Below are positions 11,312 through 24,559 of a stretch of 64,000 nucleotides of DNA, piece after piece. Source of the stretch: Epiperipatus broadwayi (taxonomy: Eukaryota > Onychophora > Udeonychophora > Euonychophora > Peripatidae); the NCBI GenBank assembly GCA_028023455.1, contig JAQFVV010006199.1, positions 186,001 to 250,000 of the forward strand. The letters are read 5' to 3'. Under the pieces are notes generated by a model. That model searched no databases and had not been told where the DNA came from. It saw only the letters and a list, made by a program, of their open reading frames with translations. Numbering within the stretch: position 1 is the first letter of the stretch; every line of letters starts with the position of its first letter. The position numbers and the translations under genes are program-made.

Positions 11312-12190
11312 ATGATTGTAATTTCTTTTAAGTGAAGTGTGCTATTAGATATAGCTAAGTAAAATTATAGACGCTCTCGTAATCGTTTTTAAAATTATAA
11401 GAGAGTAGTTTTAAAAAAATTATAAAAGTTTTACCGTTAAATATGCAGTGCTAATTTATTTATAATTCCCTATTGATCGTCTCTATCGAAGCTCAATTTA
11501 CTATCAAATAGTCATGAAGGTATCATATAAGGATAAAATGTATTGGAGACTTTATACTAAAAATATAACAAACGCTGGATTAACTAGGAGAATTACTAGT
11601 TGGATAAAAGTAATATATTGGACATTATATGAATTTAAAAGTTGATTATAATTAATCTTTATAAAAAAAAAAATATTTTAAAAAAAGATAAATACTTCTT
11701 TATGAAGAAAGTATTTTAAATTACAAATTTAAGTACATATCTTGGTAAAGATATGGTAATTAATAATAATTGTAGAATTACTTGCCTTGTTAAGTCTTTG
11801 TGGTTTAAAAGACTAGATTTCGATAGTTTTAAAAGGCAAATAAATCGGAAGTTTAATTGGCAAAGAAATACCTGTAAATAAAATATTATATAGTAAAGTC
11901 TGGACGCTGGTCGTACAGAAGAATTTAGAAATTAATCTTACCTAAATATTTGATAAAGAATGCGCAAATAAGTATACGTGGATATCCAAGTCAATTTATA
12001 ATAATTAAATAAGAACATTATAAACTATTGACTAATCCTAGAAATAATAACTTTTAAATAATTTTTCTTTAAAGAAATGAATCTGGATCCTATAAACTAT
12101 TTTAATTATTATTTTGTTTCTTATGGTGGAACTTATTCTATTTTATTTAAAAAAAAAAAGTTTTCATTTATTTCATAAAAACTGTTTAAA

Positions 12191-12215
12191 CACGTGATGT
12201 ACCGGAAAAGGAAGT
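12191..12215 (+). promoter_or_regulatory. Conserved E-box plus GGAA-repeat island
   Basis: CACGTG (12191-12196) followed by ACCGGAAAAGGAAGT (12201-12215). It is identical in copy 2 (34466-34490) and recognisable in copy 3 (minus strand, CACGTG at 54824-54829 and CGGAACAGGAAAT beside it). Such cores are the usual targets of bHLH and ETS-type factors. The binding itself is inference. Confidence 0.45.
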
Positions 12216-14597
12216 AATGTTGGTAAAAGTTTGTGCCTAGGAAAAAAAGAACAATTATAGGTGGAAAGAAGACACCGTTGGATTTTATGTAACATCTTTT
12301 GTTTTCTTAACTAACATAGATATTTAATTATTTATTGATCTATTAAAGATAAGAGAGGTACATTTTTTAAAAAGTAACTAAATATTAATATAAAACTTAA
12401 TTTCATAAAGTTTATTTTTATATAATTATACAACAGTAATATTTTAAAGAATAATTGTTGAGTATAAATGAAATTATTTTGTAAAACTGTAATCCTGGAG
12501 GACATCGTGTGGCGGATTATAAATTGGAATATCATTTATGGTAAAAAATTATATAATAGTAATAATTTGATGTATTTTGCTTTGTTTTCTTTAGATCAAC
12601 CAAATATAATTTGATTGTTGAATGAATGTATAAATATTTAAAGAATATACACACATAATATTAGAATAACAGTTTTATTTTAATATGCATACTTTAAATT
12701 TATGATATAAATTTATTACAACGTAATAAGAGAAATCAGAAATAATTATATGATTCTTTCGTGAATAAGTTTTAATATTTCTGTTACAATATTAGGAATT
12801 TGATTTATTATATTAGTATGAGTTATTTATATTTATTTTCAAGTTAGTAAGAGGTTAAAATATTTATTTTTATTTTTATTAGATAAGTTAAATTAATTTT
12901 ATATAGAAATTTATATTTTGATTGAAGGGTTTATCGATATAGATGATGAGGTATAAGAGAGTTTGGATAGTCGTATATTTTTTAAAAAATTGGTAAGCTA
13001 TTACTGAAGTTAAATAAGGTTAAAATGATATTTGTAGATAGAATTTTATTAGGAAGGAATAGGAATAACAAGTAGAGAAGAGTAGTAGTTTAAATAGAAA
13101 AGAATCATAGAATTTTATTTAATATAATACTTTATAAAATTTGAAATTGTTGAATAATTTTAAATATTATTTTAAGAAAAGAACATATATGTATTGCATA
13201 TTTTGGTAAGACATACATTATGAAATTACATCAGAATGAAGTAAATAATTATATAATCAATAAATGTTGTTATATTATAAAGTTATATCAGTCTATACAT
13301 TAGTTGATATGTGATTAATGCTAATAGTAAATGTAATATATACTAGTACATTATAATAGAAATAGCAATAATACTTAAGTGAAGTAGCATTTTAATTGTT
13401 AAAGTTTGTTTATTTTACATATGCTACATAAGTGATATTTTACATAAAAGTCTTCTTTTGTACTAACTAATGACAAATGATATCTATTAAGATTTAAGTT
13501 CAGAAACTTAATTAAATGTTATTGATAAAACATTTAAGAAATGTATAGATTATCTATTTTGGATATGGAAATAGTAACAGTGTAAAATCTTGTATTATTA
13601 TTATTTTCTTTATTTTCTTTGGTTTCCACTTGTAATGTAAATAATGTATATAAGTTGTTTATTAAAGTTGATGTAAATAAATTTGTTTAAGTTGTTTTAA
13701 AAGTGTGTCGGATTCATTATTTTACACCACAGCATTTGACAACAGATAATTTGAATAAACATAATATTTGCACAATATGAATTTATTGTTATTATTATTT
13801 TAAAAGAAACATAGTATTTCCTTAATATAATTTATAGAGATTGATTGACATTAACATATAATATTATAATGGTCACAAAGTAATTATAATGCATAATATA
13901 AGAGTATAATATTATTTATTGCCACATATTATTGAATTATAAGATTTTAGTATAATTTTTTAAATTAAGATACTATATGAAAATGAAAGACATGTATATG
14001 ATTTACTTATTTTCTTAATGATTAATAGTATAATAAAATAGATAAGATTAATTTATACACTAGAAATTATTATTGTTAGTTATTATTATTATGATAAGTT
14101 AGGTGTAGTTAGGTTTGATATTAAATCCCTTATCATGCCTATCTGCAAGAAGTATTATTACTTTAAGATAATTAAAAGAACCTGAGATTATTTAATTACA
14201 TTTCCTTAATAAAAGATTGAGATTTATTTATTATTATTATTAAAGTTAGTTAATTTTTATAAAAGACATAAGAGTGCTGTAGATGTAGTAATAAGACAAT
14301 AAAGAGGTAATAGTATTCTTATGCCATTGAGATAATGTCTTGGGAAGACATTAGCTCAATGTAAATTCAATTACCACTTGTAACTTCACTTCATAGTCTC
14401 ATGGTTTTAATAAATACTTATTTAATTAGTACATGATATTGAACTATATTAATTTTTGGTAAGTTATAATAAATCTGATAAGATATAGTATTAGAAAAAT
14501 ATATTAATGATAGTTATACATATTTTAGCTGAGCATAACGATTTAATTGAGCTAGTCATATTCTAAGTTATATTATATATCGGGAAGTGAGGGTACA

Positions 14598-15024
14598 TTA
14601 TATATGTGGTATACACTTGTTCTGCATTATAAATCTATGATATTCTTAATCATTTAATATTATAAAATCACAATGATATCAATCAGATATAAAGATAATA
14701 TGTTGCATTCTGCTTAAATAAAGGAAAAATACCATGCCATCAGATCCCTTTATATTATTTTTTTCTCTACACATGGAAGTTGGAATAACTTTGGAGACTA
14801 TAAAACTTAGTCATTTAATATGTTATACAGTTTAATAAATTAAAAATAAAACAGAAATCCTTCAGATCTAATTAATTAATAAATACACTTATAACTACTA
14901 GAGATAATTAATTATTCACAAAATGTAATGTTATGATTATTTTTTTGTTTGTTTAATAAATGGAAGCAAAATTATTTTAATTTTTTTTTTAAAATTCTTT
15001 TTGGAACATTACCCTCATAAAAAC
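14598..15024. other. AT-rich spacer, no feature seen
   Basis: Begins with the right target duplication TTAT of the upstream element. No other signal. Confidence 0.5.
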
Positions 15025-15337
<313 letters not shown>

Positions 15338-18169
15338 GAATTGAAAGTTAAAAAAGATTTTTAAAAATGGCAATTAATAAGATAACTTTCTTTCAAAACA
15401 AATTATTGAGTTAGTCAGTTATGATATGCATTAATTTCATTAATATACTTGGCAGAAAAAGATTTGCAGTGAGAAAAATATAGAAATTGTAACATTTTAC
15501 ATATAATTAAATATTATTATTTAAATATTTGAAGTAGCAGATCTTAATGAATTTATAGTAATAATATTATTAAGACAATTTTGCCTGTCACTGTTAAATT
15601 CAAAAAGTTTTATTAACAAAGCCTATCTAATATTATAAATTTTCTTACTATTCAATATCAATTTTTTCTTAGTTATCTGTCAAATGATTTTGATAATTTT
15701 CCAACACAACTAATGGAATTGATTTAATGAAGCTTCAAATCTCAGTCACAAATATATACAGGTTAATGATGATAATGATAGTTAATGAATAGTTATCCTT
15801 TCATGCATATGCAATAACCTCAATTGTCTTGGCTTTTCTAGTAGAGAGTCACTTTTTTATATATAATAATTCATTCACATCTTTCCCTGAACTTTTTACT
15901 ATCACTAACCCTTAAATTTGTCCTGGCTTTTATAACTTTTTTTAATAATATTTTTATTTTCTATAAATATTTTTCATAATTTTTTTAATGTGGTTTAAAC
16001 TTTTTAATTAATTCATTTAGTTGTCATATCTCGACATAGCTGGTGCGTATTTTTCTTTGTTTAATTAATTAAAATAATAAATGTTTAATAAAAAAAAAAA
16101 TAGATTCAAAATGTATTCAAAACAACAATTTATTTTGTAAAAATTATTTACTACATTATTTAAGGAAATATTCTAATATTTATTTGAATAAACATGTACA
16201 AAAAACCATAGCTATTAAATATATAAAATTGAAAATATATACTTATTGACAGACCAGCTAAATATGAATATGTAACTATGATATATGAATTAGATCCCTG
16301 AAGAATCATTTCTATATTAATGTCAATTTATTCGCCAGACAAAATATGGTCATTTTTATCTGATTTTAGGTTCTGAAATGGTAAATAAACTAAACATGAA
16401 TACTCATACTCTACTTCAAAAGAGTGAAACTTTTTATATTAATGACTATAATTGTAATTATTAATTAAGACCGTTTACAGTTTCAAATAACAAAATAGAT
16501 GGAATTCAATTTTTTTTAATAAACCCTAAATAAATCATGTGGAATATTGAGATATATACTTATTTATGGAACAATTAAGTCTGAGTACATTAATTTTATC
16601 CTATCTATGACTATGTATTAAATGTGTAATAAGAAAATATATTTTATTTTTCATTCAACATTACACATTGAGCATGCTTTCAACTTTATCTGGCAGATTC
16701 ACATTGCTCAATTATTCCACAGATCACAGACCGCAGTTCTTGCTTTTATAAATTCTCATGTTATTTATTTAAATTTACTCATTTACATGTTCCATTTTTT
16801 GACCAATGGAACATTGTTTCTTTTTTATTAATCAAATGAGGATCTTTAGTGATAGTTCATGCTTCTTTATATTTTTGCTTTCTGTCATCCTTTTCAACAC
16901 TAACTGCTTTTACATTAATAGTTTGTGTTGAGAGAGATAATAGGAAGCTAAAATATAAGAAAGCATGGCCTATCATTAAAGACCCCCACTCAATTAATAA
17001 AAAATATCAAGCATTTTATTGTCAAAAAAATTAAACATGTAAATGAGTTAATCTAAATAAATAGCATGTGAATTGACAGAAGTGAAAACTGCAATCTGTA
17101 GAATAGATAAGTGCTATGAATCTGATGAATAAAAAAGAAATCAGGCTCAGCATTTAATGTTTAATTGAAAATAAAGTACCTTTTCTTGTTACACATTTAA
17201 TACATAGTCATGGATATTATGACTGGCACAAAAAAAGTGAAATTATACATAGGTTCAGGTTCTTTAAGAATCATTTTTAACATGAGAAATTAATGTGAGA
17301 AAGTGGCATTGTTTGCATGTTTGTTTAAAATGATTACTTAGGAATTATATTGAGACTTAGCTTATAAATAAGTTTATATTAACATTAATATCCATGATCT
17401 ATTTATGGACTTAGTAATATAATTAATTGAAGTGGATTTTGCAAAAAATAGTCACTAATATAAAAGGTTCACCTTTCAAAGAATTAATACCTAGTTTATT
17501 ATTTCTTTAAGAACATAGAGATCAAACAAATTGACTGTCTTTAATCTGAACAATAAATTTACATTATTATAAAAAAGCAAGCATTTTTTAGAAATCTAAC
17601 TTGTGCATTATAGTAATGTATTCTAATTTAGTTATCCCAAGAATAATTTTAAAGAAATATCTAAAATTTAAACAAAATTTACATTTTATTTCACAATCAT
17701 TTGTTTTGATTTTATTATAATTTTTTTAACTATTTTTTTTTCTTTTTAAAGCTATAATTGAAGTAAATACTTCAGTGGCAGTTTTAATCAGTTGGAAAAT
17801 CAAGAAGAGGATGGGTGTAAGGGTAGGGCAAGATGATCAAAGTCCATCAATGGACTATCAAGATGCTTTGGAGGGTCCACAAAAATTTAAAAACAAGTAA
17901 TGGTAACAAATAGTATATTACACTAGAGTAAATAGCTATACATAATACATTTTTCACATCCTTGCAGATGCTATAGGTAAAAATTGGCTCTTCCTAATCA
18001 AGGCCCCGTATATAGTCAGGTGCTTGCCTATGGGATTGGTTGATACATCTATCTTTATTTAAATGCATGGTAATGCATACATCAATTACCAAAATTTTCA
18101 ACTCAAATACATTCACTATACAATGTAAAAGCACAATCAGAATCATTGGATACATTCATTCAGTTGGAA
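15338..18169. other. AT-rich non-coding DNA, no feature seen
   Basis: About 2.8 kb. Two short plus-strand frames (16622-16831, 16849-17034) have no motif and look accidental. No interspersed family found elsewhere in the window recurs here. Confidence 0.45.
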
Positions 18170-18570
18170 GTCAATGACTATGCTTTTGTTATGACAGTTT
18201 CACAGATTTAAATAATTTATAGTGAAATTTTTAATATTTTCTCATATTTTAAAAAAGGACTGTAATGTCTGAAACAATTGCAGAGAAAAGAAAGGCATAC
18301 GATTTTAATACAGAATGGGGAAAAAATGCATACATGAATTGCTAATTCATCAGCCTGAAAATGTTCCCTGCACAGCACAAATGTACACTCAAAAATATTG
18401 AATATGTTGAAGTCTGTCACAAAGCTGATATCAACATTTTTTGTTGTGGCAAGTATACAGATTTAAGTAATTAATTGTGAAAAATTAGCATTTATTATAT
18501 TTTAAAAGAAAGGTGTAATGTCTGAATTACCTGCAAAGAAAAGAAAGATGTACAATTTAATACACGTGTA
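18170..18570 (+). pseudogene. Duplicated 5' fragment of a possible BED/hAT-like gene
   Basis: Two related segments about 240 bp apart. At 18190-18310, CAGATTTAAATAATTTATAG leads to ATG (18265) and MSETIAEKRKAYDFNTEWG. At 18455-18570 a similar leader leads to MSELPAKKRKMYN, then breaks. In the first copy a later stretch reads CTLKNIEYVEVCHKADI after a stop. This order (Lys-rich start, FNTEWG-like block, then an NIE...H motif) recalls the N-terminus and BED-type finger of hAT-derived proteins of the GTF2IRD2/ZBED5 kind, but the paired cysteines are not clearly visible. The duplication is seen. The family is a suggestion, and both copies are broken. The minus-strand frame over the same bases is not meaningful. 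Confidence 0.35.
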
Positions 18571-21225
18571 TGTGTAGTATATATGTCAATGTTGAAAAAC
18601 ATTTTAAAACTATGCATGTAATTTTTGCAGGGAGATCAAGATATTTGAAAAAAAATATAAGCAGCTCTTGCTCTGAAAAAGTGTGCCCACTACGGAATAA
18701 AGAATAGTATCAAGTTGATTAGAATGGAAAACATTTAGAGCATATTTGATCTAAAACGTAATTTCAATTAAACCTAATGATAATAATTTAGAGTTAAATT
18801 CATTACCTATTTACATATCTATACGCAGAGAGACATTAAATTAATTGTGTACGTGTGTGGATGTTTGTAAAAATTTAAATTCCCAACATTAATTTAATTT
18901 ATGGAAAAGTTTAAATTTAGTTCTAAAAACATTTGATTCAAACAAAGTTTTTTATTGATTCAATAATTTTACAATTTTAAATCAAGATTTGATTTATTTC
19001 AATTCAATCAGTTTTTGATTTAAGACTAGTTGGTATGTAGAGGTGATAAATGATATAGATTTATTTTACATTCCTGTGGAAGACAAAAATAAAATCAAAT
19101 AATATCAGAAAAATGTTATTTCATGAAGTTATATAAAGATCGAATGGATTTTTGTTATTCATTCATCCTGTATCCAGCTCTAGGAGATAGTCTGATGGTA
19201 TTATTGTTTCTAGATTGCTCCCTACAACAGATATAATTTGGGGAAAAACCTCATTTCAGCCACTGTGAAGTAAAAGCAAAACATTAATGCTAACTAAAGT
19301 GTATGATAATTGAAAAAAAAAATCCATGAGTGAATAAGTAAAAAGATCCAAGGTCTATCTCTTTTTCAGATTGTCTGTCTCAGCTCTAAAATAGTATTCT
19401 GAGTATTGTATTCTTATCTGTTATTAATAGTCCTCAAACCAACTAAAAGAATTTTTCAAAGTATGCAAATTTTAAGTCTGCAACTTTTCTAATATATAGT
19501 TTACCTTGCACAAAAAATATAAAATTGTCAACAATGTTTGAAATACTTGGCATTCAGACACATTTATATGAATGTAATACCTAAACAATATAACTAGAAA
19601 CTGTGTAGCAATACTATAAGTTATTTACTTATAAATTCTTGCCTTGGTTTTTTCTAAAACTTTAGAGAAAAAGAAATCAATAATCATTTGTTTAAAGATT
19701 TAGCTGTATATTATAGATGTAATTTGTTTTTTTCTCTTGATCTTAGTTTAGTTTTGTTAAAGAATAACAAAAATTTAGTTTTATATGTAATCTTATATTT
19801 AGTTATATGATACAACAACCTTTCTGTTGGATTTTCTTTTGTTATGTGAAAAATACACTTCAAAATTTGAAGAAAGATTTACTCAGATGGGAAAAGCAAT
19901 TTTATCACTAATATTATTATATAATAAATTAAGCACAGTTTGGGAAAAATATTAATAATAAAAAAATAAAGATTTTGAAATATATTTTTTTAAAAAGAAA
20001 ACTAATATAAATTGATGCATTTTTTTATATGTTACTTTTATGAACCTTCAGGTAAAAATTATTTTTTAAAATTTATATATACGAGTATTATTTTATATCT
20101 GAATAAAAAAAATTTACAGGAGTTTAAATATACTGAGATTGCTGAATAGATAACAGAATAAAAGATTAACCTTCTTATGCACATGAAAAATTAATTAGGA
20201 TTGAATAGATTACTTAATTATTAAAATAAAATTTATTTAATATTAGTGCATGAAAACATGTATGTGGATGTATATTTTTAACACAAAATTTAATTCATTA
20301 AGTGTATGATTTTTGAAAATAATTATTTAAATTAAAATGTTAGAAAAATTTGAGTTTATTAAACCTTATAATCTCTCTCTTAGCAAAAAAATTTGGTTTT
20401 GATTAATATCCTTAGAAGGAAAAAACAATCTACATTTTATTGTCATTATTATATACAGTATAGATTAATCATAATTGAGTAACAGCAGAATGATTTAAAG
20501 GATTAAATAAAGAGTTCCACATATTTTTATGTTATGGAAATGCATTGATTATAATATAATTATTTATCATTTGTTATCAGTGAACTGATAATTATTTATT
20601 TTATATAAATTAAGAGAATAATTGTCACGAGATTTATTTCTATTTGCTTTTCACAGACAATTGATTTAGTTCTGCATATTAAATCCTACTTAGATATTTG
20701 ATTAATGAAGTTATACAGATTATATTAGTCATTATATAATTTATATTTATCATATGCAATTAGCATGGACCTGCTTTACATGCTTTATGAAGATGTTTTG
20801 ACTTGTTACCTTACTTGATGTGCATTTTGACTAAAGGCCAATAATTATATGAATTTGTTCATTTTTAATGAAAATTATTTTGATGATATGAACATATCTA
20901 CTTTTTAGTTCTTTTATTAGTTAATTCTATCTATAAAATATTTCAATTCTGATATCTTTCTATTGTATTATTCTATTGTTAAAATGATAATTTAAAATGA
21001 TAGATTATAAAGATTATAAAAATTTAAAGTTAATTAAGAAATTATATAGTAATATGAGAATTTATAAAAGGTCAAGGTAAAAATTCCTTTCCAAATTTGT
21101 ATACTTCAATTTCTTAAACATATGTAAGTCAAATTTAGAATAATATATATAATTTACTCACAACATTGTTTCAGTTACTACTGTAATTAAATTAAATTAA
21201 TTTAAATTAATGTTAGTAATTCAAC
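18571..21225. other. AT-rich non-coding DNA, no feature seen
   Basis: About 2.6 kb without a recognisable gene, RNA, palindrome or family member. A slightly less AT-rich patch near 19150-19270 could not be assigned. Confidence 0.45.
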
Positions 21226-21764
21226 CAGATCATTAATCACATGATCATCATTTTCTATTCTTACACAAACTATTAAAACAGTAGCCAATTGTTCATATAG
21301 TAGTGCCATGCAGTGCAAGCCTTAGCAATCAATGAATGCAAAAAGGTTTGTGCATAAAATCTTTATCTAGTGTCTACTCATTCAGTAATCCCAGATTAGT
21401 TTCTAGCTGGTGGATTTCATCAGTGAGAAGCCTTGGATCTGAGAGCATTGTTTCAAGATCTTAGGATATAATGCATCTCTTCAACAGTCACTTTTTATTT
21501 ATTTAACTACAAAGCTATGAGCCAAAATAAAAATACAATGTTTTCAATAAAAATGGCATCCTAAGATTACGTTGCAGTGCTCTCAGATCCAAGCCTCTTC
21601 ACTGATGAAAGCCACATGCTAAAATCTAGTCTGGGAATATTGAATGAGTAGGTATTGAATAGGAGTTTTTCACACAAAATGTTTTGCATCAATTGATTAC
21701 AAAGGCTTGCACTGGATGGTATTACTATGTGGAGAATTTTCTACTGCTCTATCAGATCATTAAT
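21226..21764. mobile_element. Family A palindromic element with 12-bp flanking repeat
   Basis: CAGATCATTAAT stands at 21226-21237 and 21753-21764, so the insert is 21238-21752. It begins ATCACATGATCATCATTTTC and continues into one arm (CATATAGTAGTGCCATGCAG, GCATAAAATCTTTATCTAGT, AGCCTTGGATCTGAGAGCAT). A centre containing AACTACAAAGCTATGAGCCA separates it from the inverted arm (GCTCTCAGATCCAAGCCTC ... GGCTTGCACTGGATGG). Arms are roughly 190 bp and imperfect. There is no coding capacity. Variable-length direct repeats point to retroposition rather than a cut-and-paste DNA transposon, but the 12-bp repeat alone does not settle it. Confidence 0.7.
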
Positions 21765-22919
21765 ATTAGAGTAATTGAACTTGGTACTTAAATTTGAAAG
21801 TAAATTATTTAAACAGTTGTTTAGCTGTGAAAAAGATGTTTAAAATGAAGATAAATATGTGTTAAGTTTAACTAAAGCTAAACACCATCTATCTCCATGT
21901 AACCAGCCCATTAAAAAATGTAAAGATGAAAAAATACCCCTGAGATAATTTGCAACAAGCCTTGTTTCCATTCAAGAGTATGAGTTTTTCTATTTTTATG
22001 TATATAGAAGTGCTAGCAAATAATTAGATTGCAAAATGGATATATTTAGCATGTAAAACATCAAAATATTTTACTGCAAAAATGGAGAAATTTGACTATG
22101 TGCATTAGCCACAAGTAAGTGTTAAGGGAGAATCTTACAAGAAGAAAACCAACATAGAAAAAAATTACAACTTACAAAAACTCCAAAGAAAAATAAATCC
22201 TTGGAAAAAAGATATATTAAAATGCACATTACATTTAAATTTATAGATAAGCTTTAAATTAAATAACAATTGTTACTCATTAATAATTTTATTAGTATAT
22301 ATTTTTAATTGTAACATGTTTTTATATTGTTTTCTCCATCAAAATTATAAGGTTTTTTGCTAATTTAAATTGTTTTATCTTTGTTAGCTAAATTTTTTTA
22401 TGTGAACAATAATGAGTCATAATAAAGCATTTTATGAATTTAACATTTTCTTTTAAAACATTTTTTTTATTTAATTGATTTTTCTCTCCAAAATTATAAA
22501 GGGTTTTTTTAATAAATTAAAATCTTATCTACTATTGTTAAAACTTATACAGCTCTAATTATTAAACAGGGAATAATTTAATAAAAGAAATAAGGTATAA
22601 ATAATGTATAAATTTGAATTATCATATTATGTCATTTTTACATTTTTTTAAAATTATTAATTAGTTAATTTATTAATGTCTTTATTTCTCCAGTTATCTG
22701 CTCTATGAATTGACGGTGTATGTGATTTTATTTTATTACAGTTTAGTATTTTAGGGAGTTTAAAATTATTTCAATAAAATTATTTAATTTAAGATAGAGT
22801 AAGTGGTTGTATTTTTATTTCTCTTGTTTATAGTTATAATACTTAAGAGTCTTATGATGTTGAACTAGCTCTCAAGAGCAATAATTGTTAAATTATATAG
22901 AGGTAAGGGTTTAGGTTTA
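21765..22919. other. AT-rich non-coding DNA, no feature seen
   Basis: No recurring or coding signal. TTTTCTCCATCAAAATTATAA-like wording is repeated once (about 22330 and 22480), suggesting a small local duplication. Confidence 0.4.
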
Positions 22920-23130
22920 GATTAAACATCCAGATGATAACTATGGATTGTGCAGAGGTATCACATTTAAAGTCCATTTGCTGCATTTTGTTTTTGTATT
23001 TGAAATTAAGTTATAGTAGACATGTACAGTAATGGTACCATGTATCTGGAACAGTGATGATGATTAGCATGCATCAGTCTGCCAGCATTATTTTTAAATG
23101 GTTCTATTCTTCATAAAGTTTGAAAGTGGT
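22920..23130 (+). repeat. Family G interspersed repeat, copy 1
   Basis: CATCCAGATGATAACTATGG, then TTTAAAGTCCATTTGCTGCA, TTTTGTTTTTGTATTTGAAA, then ATGATGATTAGCATGCATCA and GCCAGCATTATT. The same succession, with changes, occurs at 48945-49140. Nature unknown; length and ends are uncertain. Confidence 0.5.
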
Positions 23131-23456
23131 TAGATGTGTTTATAAGGAATTTCTTTTAAATCTAGTCATAAGGAAGATGGTTGCCTATTGATTGTGGATT
23201 TGATTTTCTGGTATAATGCTGGTGAATATTTGATTATTTTTGTTTAATGCTGGGTAATTTGTAGTTTATAAATTTTATTAGTTTACTTACTTATAGTTTA
23301 TTTTATATTGTCTCTCTCCTCTTAGTCATGGTATTTGTTTACTTATTTTTTGTTGTTTTTAATTATTATTTGGTGATAATGATAGTTTCTCATTTTCCCT
23401 TATCCACCTTTTCATTCCATACCATTACAATAAGGAGTGTATATATTAATTTATTG

Positions 23457-23546
23457 CAGAAATATCTAGTGATATATAAGCAATATGTGTAAAATATTAA
23501 TTTTTTCAGAAATATCTAGTGATATATAAGCAATATGTGTAAAATA
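23457..23546 (+). repeat. Direct duplication of 40 bp
   Basis: The 40-base block beginning CAGAAATATCTAGTGATATA occurs at 23457-23496 and again, unchanged, at 23507-23546; a shorter echo (ATATCTAGTGATATATATAT) lies near 23775. A recent slippage or tandem duplication is likely. Confidence 0.9.
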
Positions 23547-23894
23547 GATTTACAGTAAATCTATATGTATTAAATGAAGTTCATTTACAATATAGTTTTG
23601 AAAAGCATATAAAAAAATTTTTTTGTTATCAAAAGCAAAAATGTCAAACACTTTTCACTTAAAAGGATATTTCATATTTTTAGTCATTTAATAGTTTATT
23701 ATATAAATATATTATTATGTACACACACTAAATATGATATATACATGAAGGGTATACTTATTAACTTAGAAACAGATATATCTAGTGATATATATATATA
23801 TCAACTATAAGTTCTAAGTCAATTTAATGTACAATATAGTTTTACATTTTTATTTAGTGTATCAATACTAAAAAGTTAAAAATAACAAATAATT

Positions 23895-24165
23895 TTTTTT
23901 ATATTAAATGTTTTTATTTACTGTTCCCTAAAAAGAAAAAAAAGTTTCTTAAAACAACAATTGGAGTGTTTAGATTTAACTTGAAATAAAAACATGGGAG
24001 ATCTAGCAATCAATTAAATCAATCCCTTGTTATAAAAATAGGGATTGACTTAATTAATTTTTGGATCTCCTTCTCCCATGCTTTTATTTCAAGTTAAATC
24101 TGAAAATCCCAATTGTTGTTAAAATAATATATTTTTTCTTTTTATTGCACAGTAAATAAAGATAT
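23895..24165. repeat. Hairpin family F, copy 1
   Basis: Imperfect inverted arms: CAACAATTGGAGTGTTTAGA / AACTTGAAATAAAAACATGG on the left, CCATGCTTTTATTTCAAGTT and CCCAATTGTTGTT on the right. The centre is AATCAATCCCTTGTTATAAA / AGGGATTGACTTAATTAATT. The same architecture and centre recur at 51.9 kb. No coding sequence. MITE-like, with no clear target duplication identified. Confidence 0.75.
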
Positions 24166-24389
24166 TTAATATAATTTTTTTATCTCTATTATTTCTTTTA
24201 CTTTAGAATACAATAGTTTTAACTAGTTGCTTCAAAGTACATAATAAGACTGGAAATTTTGGCATAAAAAATTGCAAAAAAACAGAAACTACTTTTAGGC
24301 TTGAGAATTTAACTTGGCACTATTTATTCATATATTAAATAATAAATGTTAATTCTAATGAAATATAAAAATTAATTTTGTTTATGTAA

Positions 24390-24434
<45 letters not shown>
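24390..24434. repeat. (CA)n(TA)n microsatellite
   Basis: A CA run of about 26 bases running straight into a TA run. Confidence 0.95.
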
Positions 24435-24487
24435 ATCAGATAAATAAACAAATAAATAAATCTATCTATTTATATAAATAAATAATT

Positions 24488-24553
24488 ACAAATAGTGTAT
24501 TAAGAAACTAGATAATCCTTGAAATACCTAGTTACATAATACACTATTTTTGA
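24488..24553. repeat. Short imperfect hairpin
   Basis: ACAAATAGTGTATTAAGAAA CTAG... on the left pairs with CTAG..ACATAATACACTATTTTTGA on the right. Stem of about 25 bp. Confidence 0.7.
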
Positions 24554-24559
24554 TTGTTT

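Larger units (their letters stand above)
10315..14597 (+). mobile_element. Giant solo-LTR-like element, copy 1 (4283 bp)
   Basis: Starts TGTGCCCTTTTGTATGGG and ends GAAGTGAGGGTACA, giving TG...CA ends with a short inverted repeat TGTRCCC/GGGTACA. TTAT stands on both sides (10311-10314, 14598-14601), consistent with a 4-bp target duplication. Roughly 88-90% of aligned bases by eye are shared with 32573-36894; the inverted copy at 52433-56645 is more diverged. There is no coding frame of note. Islands preserved in all copies include a TATA box (11277-11283), CACGTG with a GGAA-rich block (12191-12215), TGGACGCTGGTCGTAC (about 11901) and ACACCACAGCATTTGAC (13724-13740). The plus strand is C-poor. 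LTR elements that integrate into ATAT with 4-bp duplications are known among gypsy-type families, which supports the solo-LTR reading. A DNA transposon with very short TIRs is the alternative. The exact end of the right side was judged from the TSD. Confidence 0.75.

Noticed and set aside
16622-17034. Two successive plus-strand frames that might be exons
   Set aside because: No domain, and no convincing splice signals joining them; composition equals that of the surroundings.
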